This document shows, piece after piece, positions 12,101 to 22,670 of a DNA stretch of 64,000 nucleotides. The notes below the pieces were generated by a model. That model saw only the letters and a program-made list of their open reading frames with translations. It searched no databases and was not told the origin of the DNA. This DNA comes from Adiantum capillus-veneris (lineage: Eukaryota; Streptophyta; Polypodiopsida; Polypodiales; Pteridaceae): positions 80,280,760-80,344,759 of the forward strand of contig CM043948.1 of assembly GCA_014529385.2 (NCBI GenBank), written 5' to 3'. Each line of letters opens with the position of its first letter. Position 1 is the first letter of the stretch. Made by a program: the position numbers and the translations under genes.

Positions 12101-12852
12101 GGAATACCCCTGGTATTTGGTTTGTTCTACCTCCTCAAGAGTCATCATAACAAAGTTGTTGTTATAACAATCCCTAAACAAGTAAGTTGGTAGATCCGCA
12201 GATCCCTTATCTTTGATTTTGAAGATATAGATGATCTTCATGGCCGTTAATTGTCCTGGTCTAGCATGAGAAGTCCACAAGAGATGTTTTATGTTTCTAT
12301 CTTCCCAACAATAGACTCCGATCCTAGGATTATCCGTACTAAGCGGTTTCAAGGGCTTCAAGTCTACTTGATCGTATCCCTCAAATTCCAAAGTTGGTGG
12401 TCCTTCCTTTGCTGGCATATCTGGGATTATAGTGTCTACCTCTAAGCCCCATTTGTCTACCATATCAGGATTTTCAACTTGTACATATTGAGTTTTGTTT
12501 CAATCCATGTACATTTTTGCTGATTTGTTGGCCCTAACTTCTTCTTTGAACTCAATACCATGATCATCAATGCAAATATCATACTCTTCGTTATGATCCA
12601 AGTAAACCTGGGCTCCATGACGATTAGTCTTGTAAAAAGAGAGTATATGCTTATAGAGCATTGTCGTTCCGGTTTCATAGTGAGTCGAGTAAGAAGACAT
12701 TTCGGATGTTGAATATGAAAAAGTGTCCTATCCTCTTCAAGAATTGTGTGTAAGGAATTGCCTTGATTTACGCTTTCTTCAGTGGATACTCTACTGGTGT
12801 TTTCTCCAAATAGGCCTTGTTTTCCTATTACACGACCAAATATGAGGTTCAT
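9195..12852 (-). pseudogene. gag of the giant element, interrupted by a small transposon
   Basis: Segments in order: an N-terminal part (12852-12457, with a frameshift), then 12463-11678 ending in the capsid-type block FQKWVRKYSGSGDPYDHL ... MTLEGKALEWFQNLPPR typical of plant gypsy Gag. A short open part follows (11402-11217), then a 288-bp inverted-repeat insertion (10746-11033), a proline/methionine-rich part (10702-10397), one stop, and two degenerate zinc knuckles (about 10385-10265, starting CHNCGADDYWKNEC). A lysine-rich tail (10255-9623) and an acidic C-terminal part (9515-9195) complete it. The first knuckle has Tyr where His is expected. Gag would form the cytoplasmic particle and bind element RNA. 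Confidence 0.75.
10746..11033. mobile_element. Small inverted-repeat transposon (MITE-like) inside gag
   Basis: The left end GGGTGAAAGCATGTTAACC and the reverse complement of the right end GGGTGAAATCATGTTAACT agree over about 33 bp with few differences, through a following GCTTTTT. The element is 288 bp, AT-rich and non-coding. Flanks are tgtac on the left and atac on the right, suggesting a 2-4 bp target duplication around GTA. Without it the surrounding gag frame runs on directly, which supports insertion into an existing gag. The superfamily is not determined. Confidence 0.7.
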
Positions 12853-14821
12853 ATAGACTTATGAAGCCCTGGATAGAGTACTCACCTTAGATTGACTTGT
12901 CGTCAATTTCCACTTGACTCAATTGCAACTTTCTGTCAAGCCACTGATTCCTCGTCTGCAACCTGATTCCTGTACACAATTTGTCAAATTAGCTATTTTT
13001 CTATAAGGACAGTCGAGCTCTTGAGAACTCCAGTGATTAGTCTCTGTATTTCACTTCAATTCGTGTTGTGGAAGTCAAAACTTTGACTTTCAGATTCAGC
13101 TTAGTAAAATCAAAGGTTCAACCTACAATTTCTAAACTGAGTGTATATGTACCAATTATGATCCGATTGATGCCAAAATTTTCCAGTGGCCTTATTTTAT
13201 GCTGGTCTAAAACTGTATAAGCCCAAAAGTCAAATTTGAAGTCTCTGGGTAGTAGAAGTAAATAATCTCGATTATTTATTTTTGTCACTTGTTTTGCATT
13301 TTCTGGATTGGTTTGATAAGTATACAACCTGTTAAAGCCCTTGGGAAAGTTTCAACAAGTTTGGACAAAATTTGATCAAGTTTACCCACCGTTCCGTGTC
13401 CGCAGACTCTGATTTCGAGAATCTGGCTTAGGTTTCACTTTTGTGGTCCAGATTTCATCAAAATTGATTTGTGGGGTCCAATTGATGTGCTTGACTTTGT
13501 GGTATACTCAAAATTTGCAAAATCACCAAGTTTGGAAGCAAAAGTAAATAATCGCGATTATTTACTTTTGACAATTTTTTGCAAATTTTTGTCCCAACTT
13601 TGACACAGATCTATTAAGCACCTTATGTTAAGGTCACTAGCCAATTTTTATCAAGTTTGGACAATTTTTGGTCAAATGGTCATTAATTATCTGTCCGCAG
13701 ACTAACTTTGCAATTCTTGCCACAATTTTCACTCCAGTGATTCAAATCTTACCACATTTGGTTTGTGGGCTTATTACAACATGGTAAAGCTAGTGGTATG
13801 CCAACTTGGTCAAAAAAGTTCAAAAACAGGGCAAATGTAAATAATCGCAATTATTTACTTCTCCTAAATTTTTGCATGTTTTTGGTCAAGTCAGCATATA
13901 CACATGTTTATCACCTCAATTTAAGCCTATGAATCAATTTTCACCAAGTTTGGATAAATTTTTTCTCTATTCACACTCAAGATTCAAAAAGTCAGTACAA
14001 ACTTTAGTTTTCACCCAGTTTTTTACCAATTTAGTGATCCAAATCTCTTGGGCCTTTACAAAAGTTGTTTCTACACATGTAATGAGTCAATGGTATAAGC
14101 CTTGATGAATTTAGAGCAAAAAGTTAATAATCGTGATTATTAACTTGAGGCTTGAAATAAGCACTGTTTTGAAAGTTTCTCAAGGACAATCCTTTTATGA
14201 TGTGTTTTAAGCCTATGAATCATAGTCAAAACATAGTTTGGCCTAATAAGTAAAAAAAAAGTAAATAATCTGAGTTTTGGTCAACTTCTTGAAATTTTTA
14301 CCTCAAAGTGTCCTTGAGCTTACCCACTGGTTGATACAACTTTTAAGCTTACTCCCCAGTTGGATTGAGTGAATTCGAGTCTTTTTGTGCTATTTCTAGC
14401 CGTAGACCTAAAATTCTGCAACCTTACATAACAATTCACACTTAATTCTTTCAGAGAGAGCAATGCTATGAAATCCACCTCGGATCCTACTTACCCTACT
14501 CCTAGTTTCTCATGCAATGAGGTTGTGGAAAGTGTCCATCAACACTCATTTTCTTGTGTTTTTTATGTTTTTCAGAGTCTTGATCTTAAGACTTGTTTCG
14601 TCTACCAATCATTCTCCAAATCCTAACCTAAATCTACAATCCTACAATCCTAAGGTACTCAGCAAGTACGGTTACTTCCAAGCTACCGCTACACAGCAAA
14701 AGATGACAATCTTAAGCTATGCGGTTTCTAAAAAGAGTTTTGAACTCTAAGTGAACCTAGAGGAAGTTAAAGGACAATTACACAAGACGCTCGTGTTTTT
14801 CCCTAATTTAGGTCTCTTCAT
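12853..14821 (-). repeat. Long untranslated leader made of degenerate ~286-bp tandem units
   Basis: No gene is visible. Between the primer binding site and gag the DNA is AT-rich and carries the palindrome of the LTR at near-regular spacing: 13256, 13542, 13835, 14121 (centre spacings 286, 293, 286) and a half-copy at 14259. Around each copy the same landmarks recur in the same order: a TTTGTGGGCTTATT-like block before it, an AATTTTTGCA-like block after it, then an AAGTTTGGACAA-like block. This indicates an old tandem array. Confidence 0.75.
13256..14273. repeat. Phased palindrome array in the leader
   Basis: Full copies are at 13256-13281 (centre TCTCGA), 13542-13567 (TCGCGA, perfect), 13835-13860 (TCGCAA) and 14121-14146 (TCGTGA). 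A left half-copy is at 14259-14271. Arms keep TAAATAATC / GATTATTTA while surrounding sequence is much more diverged. Another half-copy (CACGATTATTAAC) is at 15183-15195 in R/U5. Confidence 0.85.
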
Positions 14822-14839
14822 TCCCCGACAGCGGTGCCA
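14822..14839 (-). other. Primer binding site, tRNA-Asp type
   Basis: The minus strand reads TGGCACCGCTGTCGGGGA. This differs at two places from the site at 63129-63146 (TGGCGCCGCTGCCGGGGA), which complements the 3' end of plant tRNA-Asp(GUC) almost perfectly. Both differences are C-to-T or G-to-A changes in CG or CHG context. It sits two bases from the LTR end. Confidence 0.85.
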
Positions 14840-15537
14840 AATGTGGGACGCATATCTAACCTCACCATCCTATCTTATTGCAGTATTAGCGAGAACCACG
14901 ATTAATCTGTCAAACCATGGGACGAAGCTGACTCGACGTACTAGTGTATAGAGGCTACAAGAGGTTTTCAATCTCTTGAAAAAAAACTAACAATTCGCAT
15001 CTAACTCAGGCTACACTCAAGTGACTGAAATCACCAAAAGCCAATCGCTCATCGGCAAGCAAATCACATCCGTTACAACATCAAATGACATCCAAATGTA
15101 ACAAAAATTCTAGGACAATTTTATAAGACCTAAGCACACATGCCTATGGCCTCAAACCCCACTTTAGGTCAAGTTCCAAAATCACGATTATTAACAGCAG
15201 TAGATTTTTGACCTAGTCATTTTCGACCCAGAATGCATCTAAATGCTTGGCAATAATGCCCCAATACCCCACCTATGCTTAGTTTTCGATTTAAAAGTGT
15301 AAATTGCCAATTATGATGAAATTAGTCCGCGGGTCGACGTCGCCAAAAGCTACGAAATGCGGTGAATGGCTTACGTCAATGTGTAGAGCTCTTACCTGCG
15401 GTTACAATGCAACAAACGCATTCGCAATGTGACAACTGAAGAGGGAGTAGGAAGCACGAGAAGGAGAGAAGCAAGCACCATTAGCTCACGCTATGTATTT
15501 CTTATCCAAAAACTTGTTAAAAACTTGCAAAAATTGG

Positions 15538-15547
15538 CTTTTATACC
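15538..15547 (-). promoter_or_regulatory. TATA box of the giant LTR
   Basis: The minus strand reads GGTATAAAAG, followed by CCAATTTTTGC. The second tRNA-Asp-primed LTR has the near-identical ATATAAAAGCCAAC at 63561-63574. Transcription would start about 30 bp further on (about 15510), giving an R/U5 of about 670 bp and placing the LTR ORF in U3. Confidence 0.6.
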
Positions 15548-15646
15548 TTAGCCAAGGTTTTTGGGTGGTCAAAAGTGATAATCTGGAGTTCTACCAAAGC
15601 TGGGAATTGAATGGCCGATACACTGGAAGCTTGTAGCCCCGGCTCA

Positions 15647-18600
15647 TTAATTACAAGATTTATCAAGAAAACAGGAGTTACAATATTCCCGATTTATCAA
15701 AATAATAAATTTTTTTACAAGGAGAACTTCGAAAAATGGTGTCCACGTTAGCTTGATGCTAACGTGCACAAATATCTTCATTCGCCAAGTGAAGAATCCC
15801 ATGTGGAAAGCTTTCTCAAACGCCAACATATTATGTGATGGTAACAACATAGACCGGGCGTAGAAGCCATAGAGGACTTCTTCGGAAGACTGACCACTGA
15901 GATCATAGCATAACCCTTTATTTCCCTGGAGGAATAACATGCATGGGGTGCCTGCTTGCTCTAGCTCATGAAAAGCTTCAATACATGTGAGAATCATTCG
16001 GCATATTTTATATAACATTGCACGGGAGAGATCTGGTAGACTCTTGAAAAAAGACATGGCACCCGTTAGGGTTTTCACCATGTATTCCTCTTTGTCTTGT
16101 CCTTTCTCTGGAGCTGGCAGTCTCGGGTAGTTCAGCCAGGTTGGCCTCTTCTTCGTTAGTGCCTCATGCTCTTGCCAAGTCCTTACTCTTTATACATGAC
16201 AAAAAGTGGGATCTCTTTGCAGGGTTGCAGGTGCTCTTGTGAACATAATAAAATACCTTGGATTCTTGTTCAACCAACTCAACCTCCACTTTGGGTGGTC
16301 TTTATCTGCACCATCTGTTTGCATGTCTGCGTATAGCCTTTCTTTTACTTGGAGTAACTTCACCTTTATCAAGGGGTATGGCAGGGATTGCTGATGCCAT
16401 TGTGCATTGATTTGATTGGGAGTGAGTTGAGTAGAATTGACAAAGTGAAGAACTCTCAACTCCCAATCCATCACGGCCTTCCATTGCTCATCCACCTCTT
16501 GTGTGATCTTTTCTTTCAGTGAATCTTCTTCAGCTTTTGATAGCTGGACCATGGACACTGTGTTGGCCTCTGTAATGTTTACCTGGAAATCATCTTCACT
16601 ACTCAGCTCTGTTGTGGATTGTGTCTCTAGTTCAACAAACGACACTGAGGGTATATCTATTTGCACCTGCTCTGAAGGGCTTGCCTCTTCCTACATTTCC
16701 GGATTTCCTTCTCTTAGGAGCTAGTTAGCTCTTTTGAGCTCAGCTATTCCTTTTAGGAACTCTTCTTCTCTTTGGACCCGCATCAAAGCTAGGTCCCTGC
16801 GCCGAGATTGCTCGAGCTTTAACTCCAGTTTGAGGTCCTTGTTCTTCTTCTCCAATTCTTTATAGACCTCATATGTTCCCTTGATCGAGGCTATGACTGG
16901 ATTCTCTCTTATTTGCCATAAGAAGATTGCCTACTCATTTATTCTTTGTTTCGAGTATTGTAAAGAGGCGTTGGCTACATCCAACTGCACTTGAATTTTT
17001 TGAGCTAATAGGGTTGTCATTAGAAGTTCATTTGTAACTTCTGTCAGTTGTTTGTCTTTCTGTTCGCAAGCATCTTTGTGAGCAGATCACCTAGCTCTTC
17101 CATCTTCTTTTGCTATCTATCTTTGGCTAGTTGATGGTGTTCAGCTTTGGCTTTCATTTCCTACACTTGCCTCTAAAGATCAGTGATGACGTTCATTTTG
17201 TCTTCTAACTCTCCTTGGAGAGCGTCAATCACCATCTCTAACTCCTTGGCGTTTGTGCTATGGCTAAGTGCTGCTGATCGGAGTCTCTCCGTTGTATCCT
17301 GCATTTGCCTTGCATATTCATTTACTTGCAGGATTACTTCGTCATTAGACTACTAGTCTTCCTGTCTTGCTAGCTGGGTTGATGTGCCTGCAGCCTCTCG
17401 TGTGTCTCTCTGCTGTGTCGTGGCTACTGGTTCTTCTTGCGTGGAGATAGAGGGTTGGTCTTCTTCTTCTTTTTCATCTTGAGGTTGTGTGGATGACTCG
17501 GTTGTTTCTTGATGTGTGGAAGAAGAAGGTGTTGGTCCTGTTCCATGTTCCTGTGTTTGCTCAGACTTTGTGGTCTCTTCTTGTGCAAGACTCACTTTCT
17601 TTTTTGGCTCAGGTTCTTTCTCTTGTTGTTTCTCTTGTGTAGTAGTAGCCTCTTGTGTAGACTCATCCTCCTTTTGCTGTTCAAGATCTTGTGTAGCTTC
17701 AGCGGATTTCTCTTGTTCTGGCTCTACTTCTTTCGACTCAGATTCTGTCTCTTTGGTGGTGTCTTTACCTGCAGGTGATGGTGGTGAGCTTGGCATAGGA
17801 TTTTCTTGTTGTTCAGTAGACGGTGAAGTGGGTCGGGGAGACCCTTGACCTTGGTCGTGTGCTTCTTCCCTAGCCGTTTCCTCGGCTTGTCTATGTTCCT
17901 CCGTCTCTTTTTTTTTTCTTGCCTCTTCTTGGGCTTCTTTTAGCTTGAGGGCTTCTGCTTCTTGGTACATTTTTTCTAAAGATTTTGTGGGATCTTCAGA
18001 CTCCTTTCTCGTGTGTGATGCTTTGTCCTTGGGCCCTTAAGTCCTCTAGGTACCCATTTCTCTGGGTCCTTCTCTTATGCTTGTCGACTACACTGGTAGG
18101 CATGTTTTTCTCTTTCAAAATGAGCTTGCTTGTGCACTGGCTCTTCTAGGTGGGCGGCCACAGCTTTTCTCTTCATCTCCTCTCTACAAGCTCTCTTTTT
18201 CTCATTATCTGAGCTCTCATTGTTGTGCCTTTCTGGCGAGCTTTCAGTCGACTCTTCATCAGATCTGTAGGCTCTCCTTGCTGATCTTCTAGCTCTCGGA
18301 GATAGTTGTGCTGTCAATATCCATGTGTTTCGGTAGGGACAGGTGGTAGATTGTCGGCCATGCCAATGGCATGGTACGCCATCCTTGTCAAGACTTTTGT
18401 CGCACCCAAGTAAGTGATCTTCCCTTGTTTCTTGGTGCCCTTTAGAGTGGTCCACCGGTTGCCTGGTTGTTGAAACAAGGGCAACATCACATACTCCCCA
18501 CTGGTGGACCACTAGTTGCAACTCCACCTGATGTCCCTATTCACTCTTGAATCTGCCAGTGAAGACTGTGGTATGATGCTCTTCTAGCTGTTCTTTGGGG

Positions 18601-18712
18601 AGGTATGCTTCCTTGGCTGCTTTGACGGAATCGAGGTCTAGTTGATATGCGGGAAGTTCTTGTAACTTTTCCTTCTGGTTGAGCTTTTTCTTGGCCCTCT
18701 CTACTGCCTATT
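15647..18712 (-). pseudogene. Large ORF embedded in U3 of the giant LTR, right copy
   Basis: A decayed frame of roughly 1000 codons. The N-terminal domain (KEKLQELPAYQLDLDSVKAA, HHTTVFTGRFKSE) is interrupted by a stop and a deletion of about 400 bp relative to the left copy. A Ser/Glu-rich hinge follows (18300-18150), then a long acidic coiled-coil and Pro/Gln/Thr/Glu-rich region (17970-17353) and a helical region broken by stops (17340-16700). The C-terminal domain has open segments 16666-16190 and 16081-15647 (KVKLLQVKERLYADMQTDG, HPKWRLSWLNKNPRYFIM, then KSLPDLSRAMLYKICRMIL). I recognise no enzyme motif. It precedes the TATA box. In the 3' LTR it would be the last ORF of the genomic RNA, where env-like or accessory genes sit in other elements. 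Confidence 0.6.
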
Positions 18713-18983
18713 TTTTTTCAGCTTTTTGCAACTTTTTGCAAACTTGGCTTCATAGGCTTGAAGTATATACCAAATACATACTCTATTGAAATATGGACTG
18801 ATCATTTGGATGCATAGGGTGAAAATGGTACCAGATTTTGGCTTTAGGTCTCTAAAACAGTAGATATAAAGAAAATTTGAGATTTTGAGCTCCAAATTGG
18901 TTCAAATTTGGCTAGTGGGCTTAATACATCATGTACTTTGGATGTATGATGGCAAAATATCAAACTCCCCCAATTTGGCTAGA

Positions 18984-19293
18984 AAGTAAATAATCGCGAT
19001 TATTAACTTTTCTACCAAAATCAACATTTTTTCGTACAAATTGGTTCTAGGCATTGTATAAACGTTGTATGAGAGATATGAGGTGATTTGGATCAAGAAA
19101 TGTTGTCCATAACCCAAAGATTGGCTTGCAAAGACTTCTTTGCATTTTCTGGCAATTTTCCAAGTTATAGGTGCTCATTTTGGCTCATACTTGATTTTTG
19201 GCATGTAATAGGTGTGTATACATGATAGGTGAGGTGATGTGACAATTTCCAAGCAAAAATAGTGCAAAAGTAAATAATTGTGATTATTTACAT
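18984..19293. repeat. Two copies of the palindrome, 284 bp apart (right U3)
   Basis: Copies at 18984-19009 (centre TCGCGA) and 19268-19293 (centre TTGTGA). Spacing is identical to the pair at 1657/1941 in the other LTR. Confidence 0.85.
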
Positions 19294-19820
19294 TAGTGAC
19301 ATATTTTTTGCAAAACTTACAAATTTTGACCTAGACACATTCTATACACCTAAAACAAGTCCTAAATTGAATTTGATCAAGTTTAGTCATGCCGGCATCA
19401 CTTTGTGCTTTGTCGACTTTGAAATCACCATTTTCTGTGACTACACTACCTGTTGGATTGGTCAATCAACTTTGAGGCTTTAGACTTGTCTGCAACATAG
19501 TCGTGAAGCAACTCATCCAATTCTGGCTCATTTGGAGTCAGTTTGACCCCGTATGTCGAATTTGATGCTTTGTAGCCTTCGAGCCATTTTCTATATAAGA
19601 ACCTCGTGGGCAAGCTATCTGTGGACTCAGATTAAAATTCTGGCATTTGCCAAAAACCTATCTTTTCTAATGGGGACCCCCTCGACCCCTGTTGAATGGT
19701 CAACTGATGGTATAGAAAGGTTCTATTATGTTAGGACATGCTACAGTTCAAATCCCATCTAATTTGGTCGAGTTGACAGGCCGCAATGTTCATTTTTTGG
19801 TCGTATCTGTTCGTGCACTG

Positions 19821-21200
19821 TGTTGACAGACACTATAGGTTGGTCAATCGGATCTGTTTTGCTGGTTAATGGGATTGTAGTTCATCGGATTGTAGTGAGT
19901 CAGATGTTGGTATGTCGGATTTTGTTGGTCAGTCAGATGTTTCTTAGTCGGATTTTTTTGGTTAGTCAGATTCTGGTAGGTTTCGTCAGTTGAGGTTAAA
20001 AAGCTATAAATTGTAATGTTCTTGGGGAGTTTTTGGACGATTCATATGAGAAATCAGTCACAAGTCTCTCTCTCTCTCTCTCTCTCTCAATCTTTACGCA
20101 TGCAGTTTTGAGAGTCGTTCTATGTGTTTCCCTATTGAGGGTGTAAGCCCTCAACACTTTGGTGATCACGATGTTTAGTGATGAAGACTCATGCTTTCCT
20201 GTACTACTAAGGTTAGGCCATCTCTCCACTATCCACTATCTGTGCGAGCAAGATTTCATCGTTCTCTCTTGCCGATACCCAATTCCATTCTTTGATTTCT
20301 CTTTCTCTAGCACTATCTCTGATTTGATACTCCATAGCTTTCTCTGCATCACTTAGCGCAACCTGAAGAGCAAGCTTTCAGCCAAGCAGCCCACAACCTG
20401 TTATCTGCAGATTTTCATGAAGGACAAGCATTTGGAAGAGAGATGCTGCAGCAGATTCGAATGAGAAGAAAGTTGTGCTAATGAAGATACATCAAAAAAA
20501 ATCCAAAGAAGTGGCAAGAGGGGATGCAATGGAAGAAAGATTTCCAATTGGGGGAATTCAGTGAAGAAGGCAGATTTTGGAGAAGGAACGCACTTAACCG
20601 GGGCGGATAATGATCAAGAGGGAGTTTCTCAAGGAGTCAACATCAAGAGAAGTTTCTGTAAGGTGATTCAAGAGAAGACTTTGTTGCAAGGACGAAGTGA
20701 TCCGATGGAGACATACCAGGCAAAAGACCGGATGTACTACCTGGAGACGCAAAGCCTGCAAGAAGCGAACCTTGGACAACTTATGGAGAAATCTTTTGGT
20801 GAACCATTGCCAAATGAAATCATTATGTTTTTCCCACATGTTTTATTCTGAAATCTTTTTTAATCCTATGTCATGTGATAAGGCATTTGACTCTGATCAA
20901 GGGATATGTGAATCCGTGTCCGATTTCTACGAAATCTACCACCGGGCTGTGCCATGTGTTGACAGACACTATAGGTTGGTCAATCGGATCTATTTTGTTG
21001 GTTAATGGGATTGTAGTTCATCGGATTGTATTGAGTCAGATGTTGGTATGTAGGATTTTGTTGGTCAGTCAGATGTTGCTTAGTCGGATTTTTCTGGTTA
21101 GTCAGATTCTGGTAGGTTTCATCAGTTGAGGTTAAAAAGCTATAAATTGTAATGTTCTTGGGGAGTTTTTGGACGAGTCATATGAGAAATCAGTTACAAG

Positions 21201-21278
<78 letters not shown>

Positions 21279-21352
21279 TGCTCTCTCTCAATCTTTACGC
21301 ATGCAGTTTTGAGAGTCGTTCTCTGTGTTTTTCCCTGTTGAATCCCTCAACA
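19821..21352 (+). mobile_element. Non-autonomous short LTR retrotransposon (TRIM-like) nested in the giant LTR
   Basis: Direct LTRs at 19821-20156 (336 bp) and 20957-21352 (396 bp) both begin TGTTGACAGACACTATAGG and end CCTCAACA. Flanking 5-bp duplications are CACTG (19816-19820) and CACTA (21353-21357). The other giant LTR reads through this site uninterrupted (near 2535-2545), which confirms insertion. A TATA-like GCTATAAATTG lies in each LTR (about 20001 and 21137). The ~800-bp interior has one 96-codon frame (20561-20851) with no domain I recognise, and no clear polypurine tract. The size difference between LTRs is mostly CT-repeat growth. Confidence 0.88.
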
Positions 21353-22083
21353 CACTACTCGGTTTCTAGGGGTTTAAACAAGCTACCACCTGTACAAAAT
21401 AGATCATTGACAAGTAAAGAACTTACCCCTCATGTCTCGTGTGAGACGGTGCTGAAAGCGGACTACTGTGGACTCCAAAAAAGACGCACGAAAGAGGTCA
21501 AAATCTCTCTCTACAAAGGCTGCAAGTGGAAATGAGGTGGTTTTAGCCTACCTTGGATATCTATACCCGGACTTCCCAAACCAATTCTCCTCAGATTTCC
21601 CCGGCAGTCCTACTAGGCCGTGAAATCTATGTTAAACTCAAAAATTTACTTGATCGGATTCTTGTAGCTCATTGTGCAAGAATTTTGTAAAAGTAGGCCT
21701 GGCCGCCTAATTTAGGCTTCCCGCTTCCATCTTTTGATTTCATTGAAATTTTTGTGCATGTCCGCCTTGTTTATTTTATCACCATCGTGTCTTCCGTTTT
21801 TCCATATGAGCTTCCTTGCTATTTATTATTAATTTTTGACCTGTTTATTTGAAAGAATCAAAGAAAATAGAAAAATGCTCTAAAAAAGTAAAGTGAAAAT
21901 CCACTGAAAAATACAGCTTTATTGTTTTTCGTTGGATTTTTCTATTTTTAAGTATCATTATCAATAAAAATGGTGGAAAATACCCAAAAAGGACTATTTT
22001 TAATGATTTTTTGATAGTATATACACTATTTTCACTCATCGAGAAGATATTATCAATGAATTTTTCCTTGATGACGAATTACT

Positions 22084-22670
22084 AACGTGCCAATGGACAG
22101 GGGAGGCTAGCGAGGCTACCCACAGGTCCCATGGCACAAGGAAAGAAAGGAAAGGGAATCATCTAGTGTATCAAAGAATTCCCTAGATCCAAATTGAGGT
22201 TCCAAGGACACGGAAGCCAGAAGGGATTTCAATAGGTCAAAGGGCACAAGAAAATAACAAAAAGGTAAAGCTAGGTCCACCGGATAATTTGGTCAGAGGT
22301 TCTTTTTGGCCCTCGATGCAAAATGGATGGAGAAAGAGAACCTCGCAAGTTATCTCAAGAGAGAGCAGTACCTTGAAGCTTTTGGGCCATTAGCATTGTC
22401 TATGCCAAAAGTTACCGATGAATCAACATTGAATCTTGTGCGGTGGGGACTGCACAAGAGGAGCCACTCCACTCCCTTGTTACACATTGCCTACGTCATT
22501 GATTTCTCTTTGAGATTTCAGGGTACTGACGGACTGACAGTATTTAGCGCAATGACTTTATAAACTGTGTGGATTGAATTGAAAATTTCCTTGATTGAAT
22601 TGGAAACATGTGCTCTTTCATGTGTGTATCGTTAGAGACATGTAGAGAAAAACGAAATGTCCCAACATTT
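22084..22670 (+). mobile_element. Chromovirus C: 3' end of pol with chromodomain tail and start of its 3' UTR
   Basis: The frame near 22245-22440 contains ALDAKWMEKENLASYL after KGKARST. This matches the chromodomain end of the second chromovirus (KGKVQRRFLVKFKNFPAFDAK at 33500-33560) apart from frameshifts. The following bases (22440-22600: short-repeat ACTGACAGTATTT, TGACTTTATAAA) align with 33620-33780 of that element. The copy begins abruptly at 22083/22084 against the giant LTR and continues at 40051 after a LINE insertion. Integrase chromodomains bind modified histones to direct insertion (family knowledge). Confidence 0.65.

Larger units (their letters stand above)
1..22083 (-). mobile_element. 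Giant Ty3/gypsy LTR retrotransposon (Tat/Athila-like), decayed, left end outside window
   Basis: Seen: a long diverged direct repeat (1-3344 and 14842-22083) brackets minus-strand gag, protease, RT/RNase H and integrase. A tRNA-Asp-type primer binding site lies at 14822-14839 next to the right repeat, and a polypurine tract at 3350-3370 next to the left one. This order defines an LTR retrotransposon read right to left. The integrase motif ATDYLTKWAEA, the RNase H tail HQRADHLSRI, the lack of a chromodomain and the tRNA-Asp primer place it with non-chromovirus plant gypsy elements (family knowledge). The LTR copies are strongly diverged and every frame has stops, so the insertion is old. The right LTR stops short of the expected terminus, so flanking target duplications cannot be tested. 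Confidence 0.85.
14842..22083 (-). repeat. 5' LTR of the giant element, with a nested 1.5-kb insertion
   Basis: In element order this is U3 (22083 to about 15510), then R/U5 to 14842, ending CCCACA two bases before the primer binding site. U3 holds the palindrome pair at 18984-19293 and a frame of about 1000 codons (18712-15647). A TATA box lies at 15538-15547. A 1.53-kb element is inserted at 19821-21352. Compared with the left copy it lacks about 400 bp near 18480, inside the ORF. The last ~45 bp of the expected outer end are missing at 22083, where chromovirus sequence begins. Positions 18713-19820 and 21353-22083 hold no gene. Confidence 0.8.

Noticed and set aside
12457-12852. Separate ORF upstream of gag
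   Set aside because: It overlaps another frame (12700-12500) that continues directly into the capsid segment, so it is better read as the frameshifted start of gag.
13256-14146. CRISPR-like array, because a palindromic repeat recurs at regular spacing
   Set aside because: Spacing is ~286 bp, the repeats sit in a plant retrotransposon leader, intervening sequences are related to each other, and no cas genes exist.
17353-17970. Host gene for an acidic coiled-coil protein
   Set aside because: The frame is part of the ORF in the giant LTR, and its N-terminal neighbourhood is repeated in the left LTR at 1-60.
21203-21520. Serine/leucine-rich open frame across the CT tract near 21.2 kb
   Set aside because: The frame is a translation of (CT)n inside the TRIM LTR. 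The same artefact gives SLSLSL or ERERER frames at every CT tract in the window.
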